A DNA stretch of 64,000 nucleotides from Calothrix sp. NIES-2100 (GCF_002368195.1 NZ_AP018178.1:1062238-1126237), one strand, 5' to 3'. Positions 40,086 to 49,720 are shown, counted from the first letter of the stretch. Notes: a model not told the origin generated them from the letters alone. Made by a program: numbers and translations.

Positions 40086-40865
40086 ATGTCTGACCCCAAA
40101 ACCCTATTGTATCGTCTACCCATTGGCATGGCTCTCACGTTAGAATTGGCGATCGCTCCTGGCATCGCTGCGCCAAAATCATCCCCATCTCTCTTTGCGA
40201 GTCGGTCTACCATCCAACTCGCCCAAAGTAGCCCACCACCGCCACCGAGGAATCCGGATCGATCATCGCCAGGGGGACGGCGTAATCCATCTAACTGTCC
40301 TCAGGATGCGGCAGCAGCACCAACAGAACTCATCCTGACTGCCCTTAGCCCGACCACCAAACCAGGCAACACATTAGCAGAGCATCCCACGTTTCTCGTT
40401 TATGTGCCCAAAACCAGCGCCAAGAATGCAGAATTTAGTCTTGGTATTCGAGACGGTCGCGGCGTTTATCGCACAACGGTTGCTTTGAGCAACACTCCCA
40501 CCCTAATCAGCCTCACCCTGCCAGCCCAGACACCGCCTTTAACCGTGGGACAGCTTTATACCTGGTCGTTTGCCATCATTTGCAATCCCAGCGATCGCCT
40601 GGACGATCGCTTTGTTACAGGCATGGTTCAACGCATTGAACTCGATTCCGCTCGTTTACGCCAAATTCAGCAAGCACCGCCCAAAGAACAGGTGGCGCTT
40701 TATCAGAAAGTAGATGCCTGGTATGATGCACTTACTGTTTTATATCAATTGAGACAAAAACAATTCAACGATCCAAGCATTAACACTGCTTGGCGTGAAC
40801 TGTTGCAATCAGCAGGAGTCAATACCATGATTGATAGCAACTCAGAGCCAGGAAGCCCGCGTTGA
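40086..40865 (+). CDS. DUF928 protein, exported
   Basis: The product has 259 residues with an N-terminal hydrophobic leader (LLYRLPIGMALTLELAIAPG, IAA), then a Pro/Ser/Arg-rich linker (SPPPPPRNPDRSS). From residue ~80 is the DUF928 domain (LTALSPTTKPGNTLAEHPTF, LPAQTPPLTVGQLYTWSFAI and a C-terminal helical WYDALTVLYQLR). This family is essentially cyanobacterial, of unknown function, and repeatedly found beside CHAT and CHASE2 genes. It lies 7 bp after the CHAT gene and 9 bp before the kinase. Confidence 0.88.
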   Translation: MSDPKTLLYRLPIGMALTLELAIAPGIAAPKSSPSLFASRSTIQLAQSSPPPPPRNPDRSSPGGRRNPSNCPQDAAAAPTELILTALSPTTKPGNTLAEHPTFLVYVPKTSAKNAEFSLGIRDGRGVYRTTVALSNTPTLISLTLPAQTPPLTVGQLYTWSFAIICNPSDRLDDRFVTGMVQRIELDSARLRQIQQAPPKEQVALYQKVDAWYDALTVLYQLRQKQFNDPSINTAWRELLQSAGVNTMIDSNSEPGSPR

Positions 40866-40874
40866 GCGATATCT

Positions 40875-43136
40875 ATGTGGACAACCCTGAAACAGCAAAT
40901 TTGGCGATGGCGTGGGGTCTTAATCACAGTTCCCAGCGTTGGCGGAGGTTTGTTGCTTTTGCGCTTAACCGGAGCGCTCCAGTTGATGGAAGTAGTGGCG
41001 CTAGACCAGATGTTTCGCCTGCGTCCCCCTGAAAGAGTTGATTCACGGATTGTTCTCGTGACAATTGATGAGTCCGATATCAAACAGCTGGGACAATGGC
41101 CCATGTCGGATACAGTGCTGGCTCAGCTCATTTCATCGATCAAACAACAGCAACCCAGAGTCATCGGATTAGACATTTTTCGAGATTTACCTGTAAAACC
41201 CGGTCATCAAGCCTTAGCCAAGGTCTTCACCACGACTCCTAACTTAATTGGCATTGAGAATGTCATTAAAGCAGCAAATGGTGAAGTTATTCCCGCCCCA
41301 TCGCTGTTAAAACAGCGGGATCAAGTTAGTGCCAGCGATCTGCTGTTAGACACAGATGGTCGGGTACGTCGCAGCTTGTTGTATTTGAGAACTCAGGACG
41401 ATCGCTCGATCTTTACGCTGGGCGCACGTCTGGCATTTTTTTACCTAGACAAACAAGGAATCTCCCGCCAACCCCTTGACCCTGATCAAACACAGTTTCG
41501 CCTGGGTCAGGCTGTGTTTACGCCGTTGCAACCAAATGATGGCGGTTATGTGGGAATGGATGCGGGTGGGTATCAGATTCTATCCAACTTTCCCAAATTC
41601 CAGCCAGGGTTTCGCGCCATCTCGATCACAGAAGTCTTGCAGGGACGGCTCCCACGCGATTTGGTGCGTGACCGCATCGTTTTGATCGGAGTCACCGCAG
41701 AAAGTGTGAAAGACAAATTTTTTACTTCCTATACCACCGACTCTACTGCCGTACCCGCTGGGGTTGAGGTTCATGCACTGTTAACCAGCCAACTGTTGAG
41801 CGCGGCGTTAGATGGGCGATCGCTCCTGCACACCTGGTCAGAGCCAATGGAGTCCCTGTGGATTGTTGTTTGGTCAACCATTGGAGCCGTCATCGGTTGG
41901 ACAGCTTCATCACCCCAACAAACCATATTAAAAGTGGTGCTGTTGGGCATCGCTCTTGGCGGTGGTGCTTACATTCTTTTTCTCATGGGTTGGTGGATCA
42001 TCATCGTGCCGCCGTTGTTAGCGCTGGTGGGATCTGCCATCACTAGCAATAGCTACCTGCTGTGGGAAAACCTGAAGGAGTACGCTCGGACTTTGGAACA
42101 AAAAGTCGAAGAGCGAACCTTAAACCTGGAGCAAGAAATTGTGGAACGAAAACAGGCTCAAGAGACTTTAAGCCAGCAGAAACAGCTTTTACAAACAATC
42201 GTGGATCATATCCCGGTGATGATTACGCTTTACGACGCAACGGGGCGAGTTGAGTTTGTCAATCGTCAGTTTGAGCAAATTTTGGGCTGGTCATCTGCCG
42301 ATTTGCAGCAGATTGATCTAATCGCTGAATGTAGTTATGATCCAGAACAGCGACAGCAGATATTAGACCACATGTTAGCCGCCACTGGCATTTGGCTCGA
42401 TCTAAAAATTAGAACAAAAGATGATCGCTTTGTCAATACCGCCTGGGCAAATGTTCAACTTGATAATCGTTTATTTGTGGGAATTGGGCAAGATATCAGC
42501 GATCGCAAACGCGCCGAAGAAGCTTCCATTTTGGACGAGCGCAACCGGATGGCACGGGAAATACACGACATTCTCGCGCAGGCTTTTACGGGCATTCTGC
42601 TGCATATTGGAGCCGCAATGGAACTGATCATCAAAAAACCAGATAAGGCAGAAGCACATTTAGAAACTGTGGATGAATTAGCCCGGACTGGGTTGGCAGA
42701 AGCGCGGCGATCGGTGACGGCATTGCGACCCAAAGTATTGGAAGAGGGCAACTTATTTGATGCTTTAAAACGCTTAACCAATCAAATGAAATTATCTACG
42801 CAAACCCATCTCACCTGTGAAATCATTGGTACTGCCTATTCTTTACTACCCAATGTGGAGAATCATTTGTTACGGATTGGACAAGAAGCGTTAACCAATG
42901 CCATTAAATATGCTCACGCCACTCAAATTGACGTTGAATTAGTTTGTGAGGAGTCACAGTGTCTATTACGCATTAAAGACAATGGACAGGGATTCGACAT
43001 TGACCAGGTTGCTTCCAGTAAAGGATTTGGGCTATTAGGTATGAGTGAACGGGTAGAGCAAATTGGGGGTGAGTTAGTCATCCAAACCCATCCAGGTCAA
43101 GGTACAGAAATTGTTGTCGTTGTCAATCGGGAGTAG
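40875..43136 (+). CDS. CHASE2-PAS sensor histidine kinase (NarL type)
   Basis: The product has 753 residues. After an N-terminal TM segment (~18-37) there is an extracytoplasmic CHASE2 domain (~40-310: LDQMFRLRPPERVDSRIVLV, IGLDIFRDLPV), three TM segments (~325-395), a coiled coil, a PAS domain (~435-545), a HisKA_3 domain with phosphoacceptor His564 (MAREIHDILAQ) and a HATPase with N-box GQEALTNAIKYA and KDNGQGF. It probably senses a periplasmic signal and phosphorylates the regulator encoded 6 bp downstream. Its C-terminal part is paralogous to the fragment at 8289-8564. Confidence 0.94.
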   Translation: MWTTLKQQIWRWRGVLITVPSVGGGLLLLRLTGALQLMEVVALDQMFRLRPPERVDSRIVLVTIDESDIKQLGQWPMSDTVLAQLISSIKQQQPRVIGLDIFRDLPVKPGHQALAKVFTTTPNLIGIENVIKAANGEVIPAPSLLKQRDQVSASDLLLDTDGRVRRSLLYLRTQDDRSIFTLGARLAFFYLDKQGISRQPLDPDQTQFRLGQAVFTPLQPNDGGYVGMDAGGYQILSNFPKFQPGFRAISITEVLQGRLPRDLVRDRIVLIGVTAESVKDKFFTSYTTDSTAVPAGVEVHALLTSQLLSAALDGRSLLHTWSEPMESLWIVVWSTIGAVIGWTASSPQQTILKVVLLGIALGGGAYILFLMGWWIIIVPPLLALVGSAITSNSYLLWENLKEYARTLEQKVEERTLNLEQEIVERKQAQETLSQQKQLLQTIVDHIPVMITLYDATGRVEFVNRQFEQILGWSSADLQQIDLIAECSYDPEQRQQILDHMLAATGIWLDLKIRTKDDRFVNTAWANVQLDNRLFVGIGQDISDRKRAEEASILDERNRMAREIHDILAQAFTGILLHIGAAMELIIKKPDKAEAHLETVDELARTGLAEARRSVTALRPKVLEEGNLFDALKRLTNQMKLSTQTHLTCEIIGTAYSLLPNVENHLLRIGQEALTNAIKYAHATQIDVELVCEESQCLLRIKDNGQGFDIDQVASSKGFGLLGMSERVEQIGGELVIQTHPGQGTEIVVVVNRE

Positions 43137-43142
43137 AACCTC

Positions 43143-43778
43143 ATGTCCCCCACACCCCACACCCCAATTCGGGTTCTGATCGTGGATGACCATGCCGTTG
43201 TCCAGCAAGGATTAATTGCCATCATTGACGAAGAATCGGATATGGCGGTAGTTGGTCAGGCACAAAATGGCATTGAGGCGATCGCCTTATTTCGCCAGGA
43301 GCAACCAGATATCACCTTGATGGACTTACGGATGCCCGAAATGGGAGGTGTTGAAGCAATTACAACGCTTTGTGCTGAATTTAACACAGCACGCATTATT
43401 GTATTAACCACTTATGATGGCGACGAAGATATTTATCGGGGCTTACGGGCTGGGGCAAAGGGCTTCCTGCTCAAAGATTGTAAACCCAGCGAGCTGCGAA
43501 CCGCGATTCGCACTGTTCATAGCGGTCAGCAATATATTCCACCCCATGTTGGCGCTAAATTAGTGCAGCGCATGAACAATCCAGAATTGACCGATCGCGA
43601 ATTAGAAGTCTTGCAATTAGTTGCTCAAGGCATGAGTAATTTAGAAATTAGTGCTGCCTTGACGATTACTGAAAATACTGTCAAATCGAATATCAACCGC
43701 ATTTTAAGTAAGTTGGGGGCAAAAGACCGCACCCAGGCAACTATTATTGCCCTGAAACGAGGGCTTACCAGCTCATAA
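43143..43778 (+). CDS. NarL/FixJ-type response regulator, partner of the CHASE2 kinase
   Basis: The product has 211 residues with a receiver domain (VDDH at 14-17, phosphoacceptor Asp61 in LMDLRMPE) and a C-terminal LuxR helix-turn-helix (LTDRELEVLQLVAQGMSNLE, TVKSNINRILSKLG). The 6-bp spacing to the kinase indicates one transcript and a cognate pair. It is a close paralogue of the regulator at 8561 and probably controls the upstream exoprotein/CHAT unit, though that is inference. Confidence 0.94.
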   Translation: MSPTPHTPIRVLIVDDHAVVQQGLIAIIDEESDMAVVGQAQNGIEAIALFRQEQPDITLMDLRMPEMGGVEAITTLCAEFNTARIIVLTTYDGDEDIYRGLRAGAKGFLLKDCKPSELRTAIRTVHSGQQYIPPHVGAKLVQRMNNPELTDRELEVLQLVAQGMSNLEISAALTITENTVKSNINRILSKLGAKDRTQATIIALKRGLTSS

Positions 43779-43818
43779 GCCTATCAATTGAAAAGTTTAG
43801 GTTCAGGAAACATCTTCT

Positions 43819-43856
43819 ATTAAAAAAGAAGCTGTAAGCCTTGTTTCTTCTTTAAT
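43819..43856. terminator. imperfect hairpin between converging genes
   Basis: attaaaaaagaagc and gtttcttctttaat can pair with a small bulge around tgtaagcctt. The position between the response regulator and the convergent fucosidase gene suits a bidirectional terminator, but pairing is imperfect. Confidence 0.35.
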
Positions 43857-43884
43857 CAAAGATATTTCTAACTTCTGAATCAGA

Positions 43885-45327
43885 TTATAGAGGCATACAG
43901 CTAATCTCTAATGTGTAAGCTGATGATTTTTTGACTAAAGACTTGTGGGGTAATGTTATGGATAAATTCTGACCATACTGCTGCCACTCCAGTGTACCTC
44001 CAACACCTAGCATCGTAATATTTGCTTTTTTCGGCAAAATTATTCCTGGAATAGTAACCTTCCCAAATGTTGGCTCATCAAGCAATATTGCATATAACTT
44101 TCCTTTATTAGTGGTGTAGCGCACTCGAATATTTTCTGGAGTTAAATCTTCTGCTCGTATCCAATAGCGTGAGCCAAAGATTGCCTTACCATTCACATCT
44201 AGCCATTTACCCAAGCCTTCTAATCTTTCAAGCTGTACTTTGGATATTGAACCATCAGCTTTTGGCCCAATGTTCAGCAATAAATTTCCATTTTTACTAA
44301 CAATATCTACAAATAAGTCAACTAGTTCATCTACCGAAATCATGTTCAAATCAGTATCATTTTGGTTATAGCCGAATGAGTAACCTAAACCCCTTGTACT
44401 TTCCCATTTATGAGGATCTATTTGTGTGGATTGGCTATACTCAGGTGTGGAAAAATCAAAGTGCAACCCTAACTGACCACCTAAATCAAAACGGTCATTC
44501 ACCACACCATCTGGTACGCGATTGTAAAAGTAGGCCATAATTTCATTCGCTTGCCCAATAGGGTAGCCAAGATCATTCCATAATATAGATGGCTGATAGC
44601 GATCAATCAATTCGCGCCAATGAGCATTCGCATAATCTGCATAGGCTTTTTCCTGAATAATTGCTCCTACCAGCGTGTTGAAGTCTGTGATTGTTGTATC
44701 TTTGAAAGACCAATCAAGACCACCAGAATAATACACACCCATCCGCATACCTTCTTTGCGAACAGCTTGTGTTAGTTCACCTACAACATCGCGTGTTGCC
44801 ACTCGCCCTAGCTGGTTTATAGTTTTACTAGGCCACAACAAAAAGCCATCATGATGCTTCGTTGTTAATACAACGTACCGCGCACCCACTTTAGAGAATA
44901 ATTTTGCCCATTTTGAAGGGTTCCAATTTGTTATGGCTGCATTAAATCTGGGAATAAAGTCATCATAGGTGAAGCCTTCACCATAGGTTGTACGATGGTA
45001 GTTATAGGTAGGGCTTCCCTCAAGTTTCATAGAGTTGTAATACCATTCCGAGTAAGGGTTGTTCTTAAACCAGTATTCCCAACCACGCTCTGCAACGACT
45101 TTGTTTAGTTCCCCAGTTAGTGGTGCATAGCCAGGTACAGAATATACCCCCCAATGGATGAAAATTCCAAGTTTTGCATCCTTGAACCAGTCTGGAACTT
45201 CATGCTTCGATAGCGATTCAGTTGTTGGCTCATAAGTTCTTTGTGCAAGGGCAACAGAAGTGAACAAGTTCAAAAATACAGTTAACGATAATGTAGCAAA
45301 CAGCGCACGAACTAAAAACTTAATCAT
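43885..45327 (-). CDS. alpha-L-fucosidase (GH29), secreted
   Basis: I start at ATG 45327 because aaggaa lies upstream and the product begins with a clean signal peptide (MIKFLVRALFATLSLTVFLN, LFTSVALAQ); the frame also has an ATG at 45357. The 480-residue protein carries GH29 blocks: WFKDAKLGIFIHWGVYSVPG, YVVLTTKHHDGFLLWPSKT, MGVYYSGGLDW (nucleophile region is normally Asp; the Asp in GGLDWS fits), then GNLLLNIGPKADGSI. It removes fucose from polysaccharides or glycoproteins. The gene stands alone, convergent with the CHASE2 unit. Unlike the GH cluster at 25-30 kb, this enzyme is clearly exported. Confidence 0.92.
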   Translation of the reverse strand: MIKFLVRALFATLSLTVFLNLFTSVALAQRTYEPTTESLSKHEVPDWFKDAKLGIFIHWGVYSVPGYAPLTGELNKVVAERGWEYWFKNNPYSEWYYNSMKLEGSPTYNYHRTTYGEGFTYDDFIPRFNAAITNWNPSKWAKLFSKVGARYVVLTTKHHDGFLLWPSKTINQLGRVATRDVVGELTQAVRKEGMRMGVYYSGGLDWSFKDTTITDFNTLVGAIIQEKAYADYANAHWRELIDRYQPSILWNDLGYPIGQANEIMAYFYNRVPDGVVNDRFDLGGQLGLHFDFSTPEYSQSTQIDPHKWESTRGLGYSFGYNQNDTDLNMISVDELVDLFVDIVSKNGNLLLNIGPKADGSISKVQLERLEGLGKWLDVNGKAIFGSRYWIRAEDLTPENIRVRYTTNKGKLYAILLDEPTFGKVTIPGIILPKKANITMLGVGGTLEWQQYGQNLSITLPHKSLVKKSSAYTLEISCMPL

Positions 45328-45495
45328 TACAAGGTTCCTTATTAACAACGTTCTCAAACTTTAGAACGAAAGTGTACTTAGCTTTAAGTCGCTATTTTTA
45401 TCAACAAGCACTGGATGTTAAGTCGAAGTATATCAAATAGTGAAACTAAAGTTATTTATTTCCTGAGTAGTCTCTACCCGCATTTCTCACAAGCT

Positions 45496-45558
45496 GTAGG
45501 GGCGGGTTCACAGATATGCTCCCATCATCCGTGAATATCTGGCTTAACCCGCCCCTAC
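45496..45558. repeat. imperfect palindromic intergenic repeat
   Basis: gtaggggcgggttcacagat and the inverse half (atctggcttaacccgcccct, then ac) pair over about 20 bp around a 20-base centre. gtaggggcgggtt-type palindromes are dispersed in Nostocales. It lies between the fucosidase start and the dehydrogenase stop. Confidence 0.7.
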
Positions 45559-45710
45559 GATTTATTAACAACGAGAAAACTTAAGGAAAGAAAAATTTGT
45601 GAGAAATCCAGGTCTACTGATATTTAACTCATGTATTGCCTTGTTCTACTTGATGGCAAAGGTATTGTTCAGGATACTGTATTTTCAACCATAGCCGCAC
45701 CCAATTGATT

Positions 45711-46661
45711 TTAATTATGCAAAAAATTATAGGCTTCATTGAGTTTGTTGGCTGATTCTTCTAATAAGCGTTGTTCATGAGCATTTCTTGATAACAGAAG
45801 TTGGCGCTCAATACCTGTTGAGCCAATGATACATGGAAGTCCAAGAACAACTTCACTGCCAACTCCATAGTTAGGGGTTGCTCTAGCCGATACTGGAAAT
45901 ATCTGCTTTTCATCTCGCAGGATGGTATCAACCAACTGACAAACTACTATTGATATACCATAGCTTGTATTTCCTTTGCGTTCAAAAATGTTATGGCCTC
46001 GTTTACGAGTTAACTGTGCGTACTCTTGCCGAATTTGTTCTAGCGTTGCTCCTTGTGGTATGGGAAATTCAGTTAACAGAATTCCCCCAATAAATGCACT
46101 AGACCAAACGACAAATTGACTGTCTCCATGCTCTCCAATCACATAAGCATGAACGTCAAGTTTTGCAACATTCAGTCGCTTTCCAAGTTGATATCTCAGT
46201 CTAGCAGTATCAAGAACGGTTCCCGAACCAAAAATTAGGTTTTCTGCTCTGGTGGAAGTAGCTTGAGCAATCCGCGTGAGTACATCCACTGGATTGCTAA
46301 CAATGATTACGATTGAATTCGGTGCAACTCGATCCAATTCTTTCATCGTCAAACGGATGATCTCTGCATTGTCGCTCAATGTATCTAATCGGGTCTGTCC
46401 TTGTTTTGGCTGCACCCCAGCAGTCACAATAATGATATCTGAATCAGCTAAATCTTCATACTGATTTGATGGTATAATCTCCATTTCTTTAAGTAGGGGA
46501 ATGCTGTCTTCAATATCCCATGCTTGCCCTTCAGCTTTTGATAAGGTTCGATCAAAAAGGACGACCCTTACACATTTACCGAGTAAGACTAAAGCATTTG
46601 CAACGTCTGCACCTACATTACCTGCACCAATAATACCGATTTTAGATGTTTTACTAATCAT
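45711..46661 (-). CDS. L-lactate/malate dehydrogenase-family protein with atypical specificity residue
   Basis: The product has 316 residues. It has the NAD motif GAGNVGADVA, Arg91 in GQTRLD, NPVDVLT, the Asp/Arg region LDTARLRYQLG and catalytic His178 (GEHGDSQF). The specificity position is normally Gln in lactate and Arg in malate dehydrogenases; here the loop reads AGVQPKQGQTR, giving Pro85. The substrate may be another 2-hydroxyacid. The overall fold looks intact. It is 69 bp before the flavin disulfide reductase start-to-stop neighbour on the same strand, so the two may be co-transcribed. Confidence 0.88.
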   Translation of the reverse strand: MISKTSKIGIIGAGNVGADVANALVLLGKCVRVVLFDRTLSKAEGQAWDIEDSIPLLKEMEIIPSNQYEDLADSDIIIVTAGVQPKQGQTRLDTLSDNAEIIRLTMKELDRVAPNSIVIIVSNPVDVLTRIAQATSTRAENLIFGSGTVLDTARLRYQLGKRLNVAKLDVHAYVIGEHGDSQFVVWSSAFIGGILLTEFPIPQGATLEQIRQEYAQLTRKRGHNIFERKGNTSYGISIVVCQLVDTILRDEKQIFPVSARATPNYGVGSEVVLGLPCIIGSTGIERQLLLSRNAHEQRLLEESANKLNEAYNFLHN

Positions 46662-46729
46662 GCTATATCTACTTTTTTCTCTTCAAGACGTTTGTTTGGT
46701 AAGTCCTTGAGTCTGCAATTGCTGTCTTT

Positions 46730-48124
46730 TTACAACTTGGAAAACAATATATTTAACCCTTCGGTCATCGTGGGATGAGTCAAAATACCATCGCGCAGAA
46801 TGGTGTAGGGCATCTGAGCTTGCATCACCATCTGCACCGTTGAAATCACTTCACCTGCTTCATGACACAACAAGGAACACCCTAGAATACGACCTGTATC
46901 TGCATCCACGATCGCCTTTAGCAGTCCATCAGTTTGACCGAGTGTTCTTGCTCTAGGAACGGCTGACGCATCCACCTTCGCCACGCGGATGGCATATCCT
47001 TGTTGCTGTGCTTCAGTTTCAGTCAAACCCACATGAGCCAGTTCTGGATCGATGAACAGACAAGATGGAACCAATCGATCCCGTGTACTCCGGTTGCCTC
47101 CATCAATTAAATTAGCTTTGACAATGCAATAATCATCGAGCGATATATGAGTGTATTGCGGGCCGCCGTTGATGTCGCCTAACGCCCAAATTCCCGGAAT
47201 GTTCGTCTCTAAGCGATCGTTAACTTGAATAAATCCGCGTGTATCAGTTGCCACACCAGCAGCAGCTAAATTTAAGCTATCGGTATTGGGCGCACGACCA
47301 ACGGCGACGAGCAAATGCGACCCTTGGAGAGTGATTTCATGATCGCCAACTTGGATTTGCAAGATGGTTTCATTATCAGTGCGAGTAACCCTCAACACCT
47401 TCGCCTTCAGCAAGAATTCAATACCATCTTTTTCTAGCAGTGTTTGAACTGCGATCGCTATATCTGGATTTTGCTGTGACAAGATTTGCTCACTTTGCCC
47501 AATGACAGTAACAAAAGAGCCAAACCGCCGAAACATCTGGGCAAACTCTAAACCAATATAGCTACTACCGAGAACGATCAGGTGTTCAGGCAAATATTCT
47601 AGCTCCATAATCGACTCACTTGTTAAAAATCCAGCTTCTGTGAGTCCGGGTACAGATGGAATTAATGGTCGTGTGCCTGTATTAACAAACAATCGTTCGG
47701 CGGTAAGTACGCGAGTGTTCCCAAGAGCCGTCGTCACTTCAATTGTTTTGGGAGCAATAAATCTTGCTGTGCCGATGATCAAGTTCTTATCCAGAGCCGT
47801 TTCTAAATTGTGCAAGTTCATTTCACGGGCAGATTGCACAACTGTTCGTTTTCGTTTGATCACTTCTGCCAGATCGACGATGGGTGTATTAGCTTTAACA
47901 CCATAAGCCGCACTATTTCGCACTGTATTTGCCACATTGGCACTCGCCACCATAGTTTTAGTAGGAATACAGGCAATATTAATGCACCCGCCACCAATCA
48001 TATTTAAACTGCGTTCAACCAGAGCGGTTTTTCGTCCGTCAGCGACTAACGCTGGTGCAAGTGTTTTACCCGCTTTGCCGCCGCCGATAATAATATCGTC
48101 ATAGTGTTGAGCGTTCACTTCCAT
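46730..48124 (-). CDS. FAD-dependent pyridine nucleotide-disulfide oxidoreductase (mercuric reductase/RclA-like)
   Basis: The product has 464 residues with FAD motif IIGGGKAGKTLAPAL, redox-active Cys47 and Cys52 (GGGCINIACIPTKT), the second dinucleotide motif VLGSSYIGLEFAQ, the FAD-binding WALGDINGGPQYTH and the dimerisation domain ending THPTMTEGLN, which supplies the active-site His. It lacks the N-terminal metal-binding domain and C-terminal Cys pair of MerA, so RclA/YkgC-like reductases responding to reactive chlorine or other oxidants are a better comparison. It precedes the LDH-family gene. Confidence 0.9.
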   Translation of the reverse strand: MEVNAQHYDDIIIGGGKAGKTLAPALVADGRKTALVERSLNMIGGGCINIACIPTKTMVASANVANTVRNSAAYGVKANTPIVDLAEVIKRKRTVVQSAREMNLHNLETALDKNLIIGTARFIAPKTIEVTTALGNTRVLTAERLFVNTGTRPLIPSVPGLTEAGFLTSESIMELEYLPEHLIVLGSSYIGLEFAQMFRRFGSFVTVIGQSEQILSQQNPDIAIAVQTLLEKDGIEFLLKAKVLRVTRTDNETILQIQVGDHEITLQGSHLLVAVGRAPNTDSLNLAAAGVATDTRGFIQVNDRLETNIPGIWALGDINGGPQYTHISLDDYCIVKANLIDGGNRSTRDRLVPSCLFIDPELAHVGLTETEAQQQGYAIRVAKVDASAVPRARTLGQTDGLLKAIVDADTGRILGCSLLCHEAGEVISTVQMVMQAQMPYTILRDGILTHPTMTEGLNILFSKL

Positions 48125-48261
48125 ATCCTTTGAGTTTGATCAGGTGAATACGATTTCTAGAAGGTGTTATGAATTTCCGAAAAAACTGGCTGACTAAGAG
48201 GGTTTTAGCGATAACGTATTTGCCCTAGTGGTTCATCGCATTAATTTTGATGGGGTTGAGA

Positions 48262-48350
48262 AACGAACCGCGTTCGCGTCAGCGTCTCGCAGAGAAGGCG
48301 CGTTCGACGAAGTCGTTCCCGTTCGCGTAGCGTCTCCGAAGGAGAAGGGT
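48262..48350. repeat. two adjacent copies of the dispersed gcgtagcgtctc repeat
   Basis: cgttcgcgtcagcgtctcgc and cgttcgcgtagcgtctccga follow each other, separated by gaagtcgttcc-type sequence. The second copy matches the segment inserted in the DUF1348 gene at 49964. The 48126-48465 interval holds no gene that I recognise. Confidence 0.7.
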
Positions 48351-48465
48351 AGTACACAAAGAAAGAGAAAGAAAAAAAGAAATTGAAGATTGAGTTTACC
48401 TCACAAAATGAATTTGACAGACTACTAGTTGGGCTTCTAAAAAGTGCTAACACCCGCTAAAAAAT

Positions 48466-48831
48466 TCAAATTTTTCTACAAGCTTGCTTCATCAAAATAC
48501 GGTTGTTTTTATACACCTCTAAAGTTCCAGATTGCGGGTTATCTAACGTGCCATCCCACACCCAATATTCATAAATTCCACTTTGAAACTTATATACTCG
48601 AACACCTTCTGTCGCTTGGCTAGTTCCTTTGCCCAAACTTAAATTCCCGTTGGGACTGGTCGCGCGATAGAGCAGTTCACGAGAAGTATAATTCTGCCAA
48701 ATACTGATGTTGTAACTACCCTGGCATTTTGTACTCAGGAGGATGCCAGCAGTAGAATCAGCAGAAGCTCTTAAGGAAAAATTAGCTAAAATACTGATTG
48801 GCAGAGCTAGGAGTAACGCAGATTTTTTCAT
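48466..48831 (-). CDS. small secreted protein, hypothetical
   Basis: The product has 121 residues with a clear Sec signal peptide (KKSALLLALPISILANFSLR, ASADS). The mature part (CQGSYNISIWQNYTSRELLY, WVWDGTLDNPQSGTLEVYKN) has two Cys, near its start and end, that may form a disulfide, and looks like a small beta-sandwich. I recognise similar short exported proteins in Nostoc-like genomes but no characterised family. It is transcribed away from the repeat-rich gap. Confidence 0.7.
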   Translation of the reverse strand: MKKSALLLALPISILANFSLRASADSTAGILLSTKCQGSYNISIWQNYTSRELLYRATSPNGNLSLGKGTSQATEGVRVYKFQSGIYEYWVWDGTLDNPQSGTLEVYKNNRILMKQACRKI

Positions 48832-48982
48832 GAGTGTTTTAAAATTAATGAGTTTGACATTAGTGCATTGCTGCTACAACTTCATTTGTAGAAAGGACTG
48901 CATTGGCTATATACCCAAATCAGAATACTTGGTTGCCAGGGCGATCGCAGTGGGCGAATTATCTGGCAGTAGTCGCCCTATT

Positions 48983-49699
48983 TCAGACTTTGACACCACT
49001 GCCTAAATGCTGTTTTAAAAACGCCAAGGTGCGATCGCGCGCTAATTCTGCGGCTTCTTTGTGATAAGCGGAACTACCCACGCGACTAAACCCATGACTC
49101 ACTCCTTCATAGCGATAGATTGTTACCAAGGGGTTGTCTTTCAGTCTCTGCTGAATGGATGCTTGAGCAGTTGATGACACAAACTCGTCATTTTCATCCA
49201 TGTGCAATATCAGCGGTTTCTGAATTTTTGTCGCCTCTGCTAAATTCTTTTCAATGTCAACACCGTAGTAACTAACGTTGGCATCTGCATCAGTACGTGT
49301 TGCCATGAAATATGCCAGTTTGCCGCCCAAACAAAAGCCCACACTACCGACCTTACCTGTGCTGCTGGGATACTGCCGCAGAAAAGACAGACTTGCCTTT
49401 AGGTCTTCTACGCCGCTATCCACATCAAACGCTTGGAGTAACTCAAAGGCTTTAGCCCACTGATCCTGATCGTCAGCATCAAGTTGCACACCGGGTTCCA
49501 GTCGCCAATACAAATCTGGCACAAGCACCAAATAGCCGGACTTAGCATAATCATCGGCAATTTGATGCATATTAATATTTACCCCAAGAATTTCTTGAAT
49601 CAGCACAATCCCTGCATAAGGTTGAGTATTGGGTGCTGCTAGATAGGCGCTAAAACTGCCCCCGGACAAGGCTGAAATGGTTACATTTTGAGTTGTCAT
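48983..49699 (-). CDS. dienelactone hydrolase-family protein
   Basis: The product has 238 residues with nucleophile Cys in VGSVGFCLGGKLAYF, Glu in IQEILGVN, an acid in HMDENDEFVS and His in YEGVSHGFSRVGS. This Cys-His-Asp triad and fold characterise carboxymethylenebutenolidase/dienelactone hydrolases. The physiological substrate in cyanobacteria is unknown. It begins the second detoxification island on the minus strand. Confidence 0.92.
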   Translation of the reverse strand: MTTQNVTISALSGGSFSAYLAAPNTQPYAGIVLIQEILGVNINMHQIADDYAKSGYLVLVPDLYWRLEPGVQLDADDQDQWAKAFELLQAFDVDSGVEDLKASLSFLRQYPSSTGKVGSVGFCLGGKLAYFMATRTDADANVSYYGVDIEKNLAEATKIQKPLILHMDENDEFVSSTAQASIQQRLKDNPLVTIYRYEGVSHGFSRVGSSAYHKEAAELARDRTLAFLKQHLGSGVKV

Positions 49700-49720
49700 G
49701 GTGTCCTTTTTAATAATTTG

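Noticed and set aside
46730..48124. Annotation as mercuric reductase (MerA)
   Set aside because: No N-terminal metal-binding domain, no C-terminal Cys pair and no mer genes nearby.
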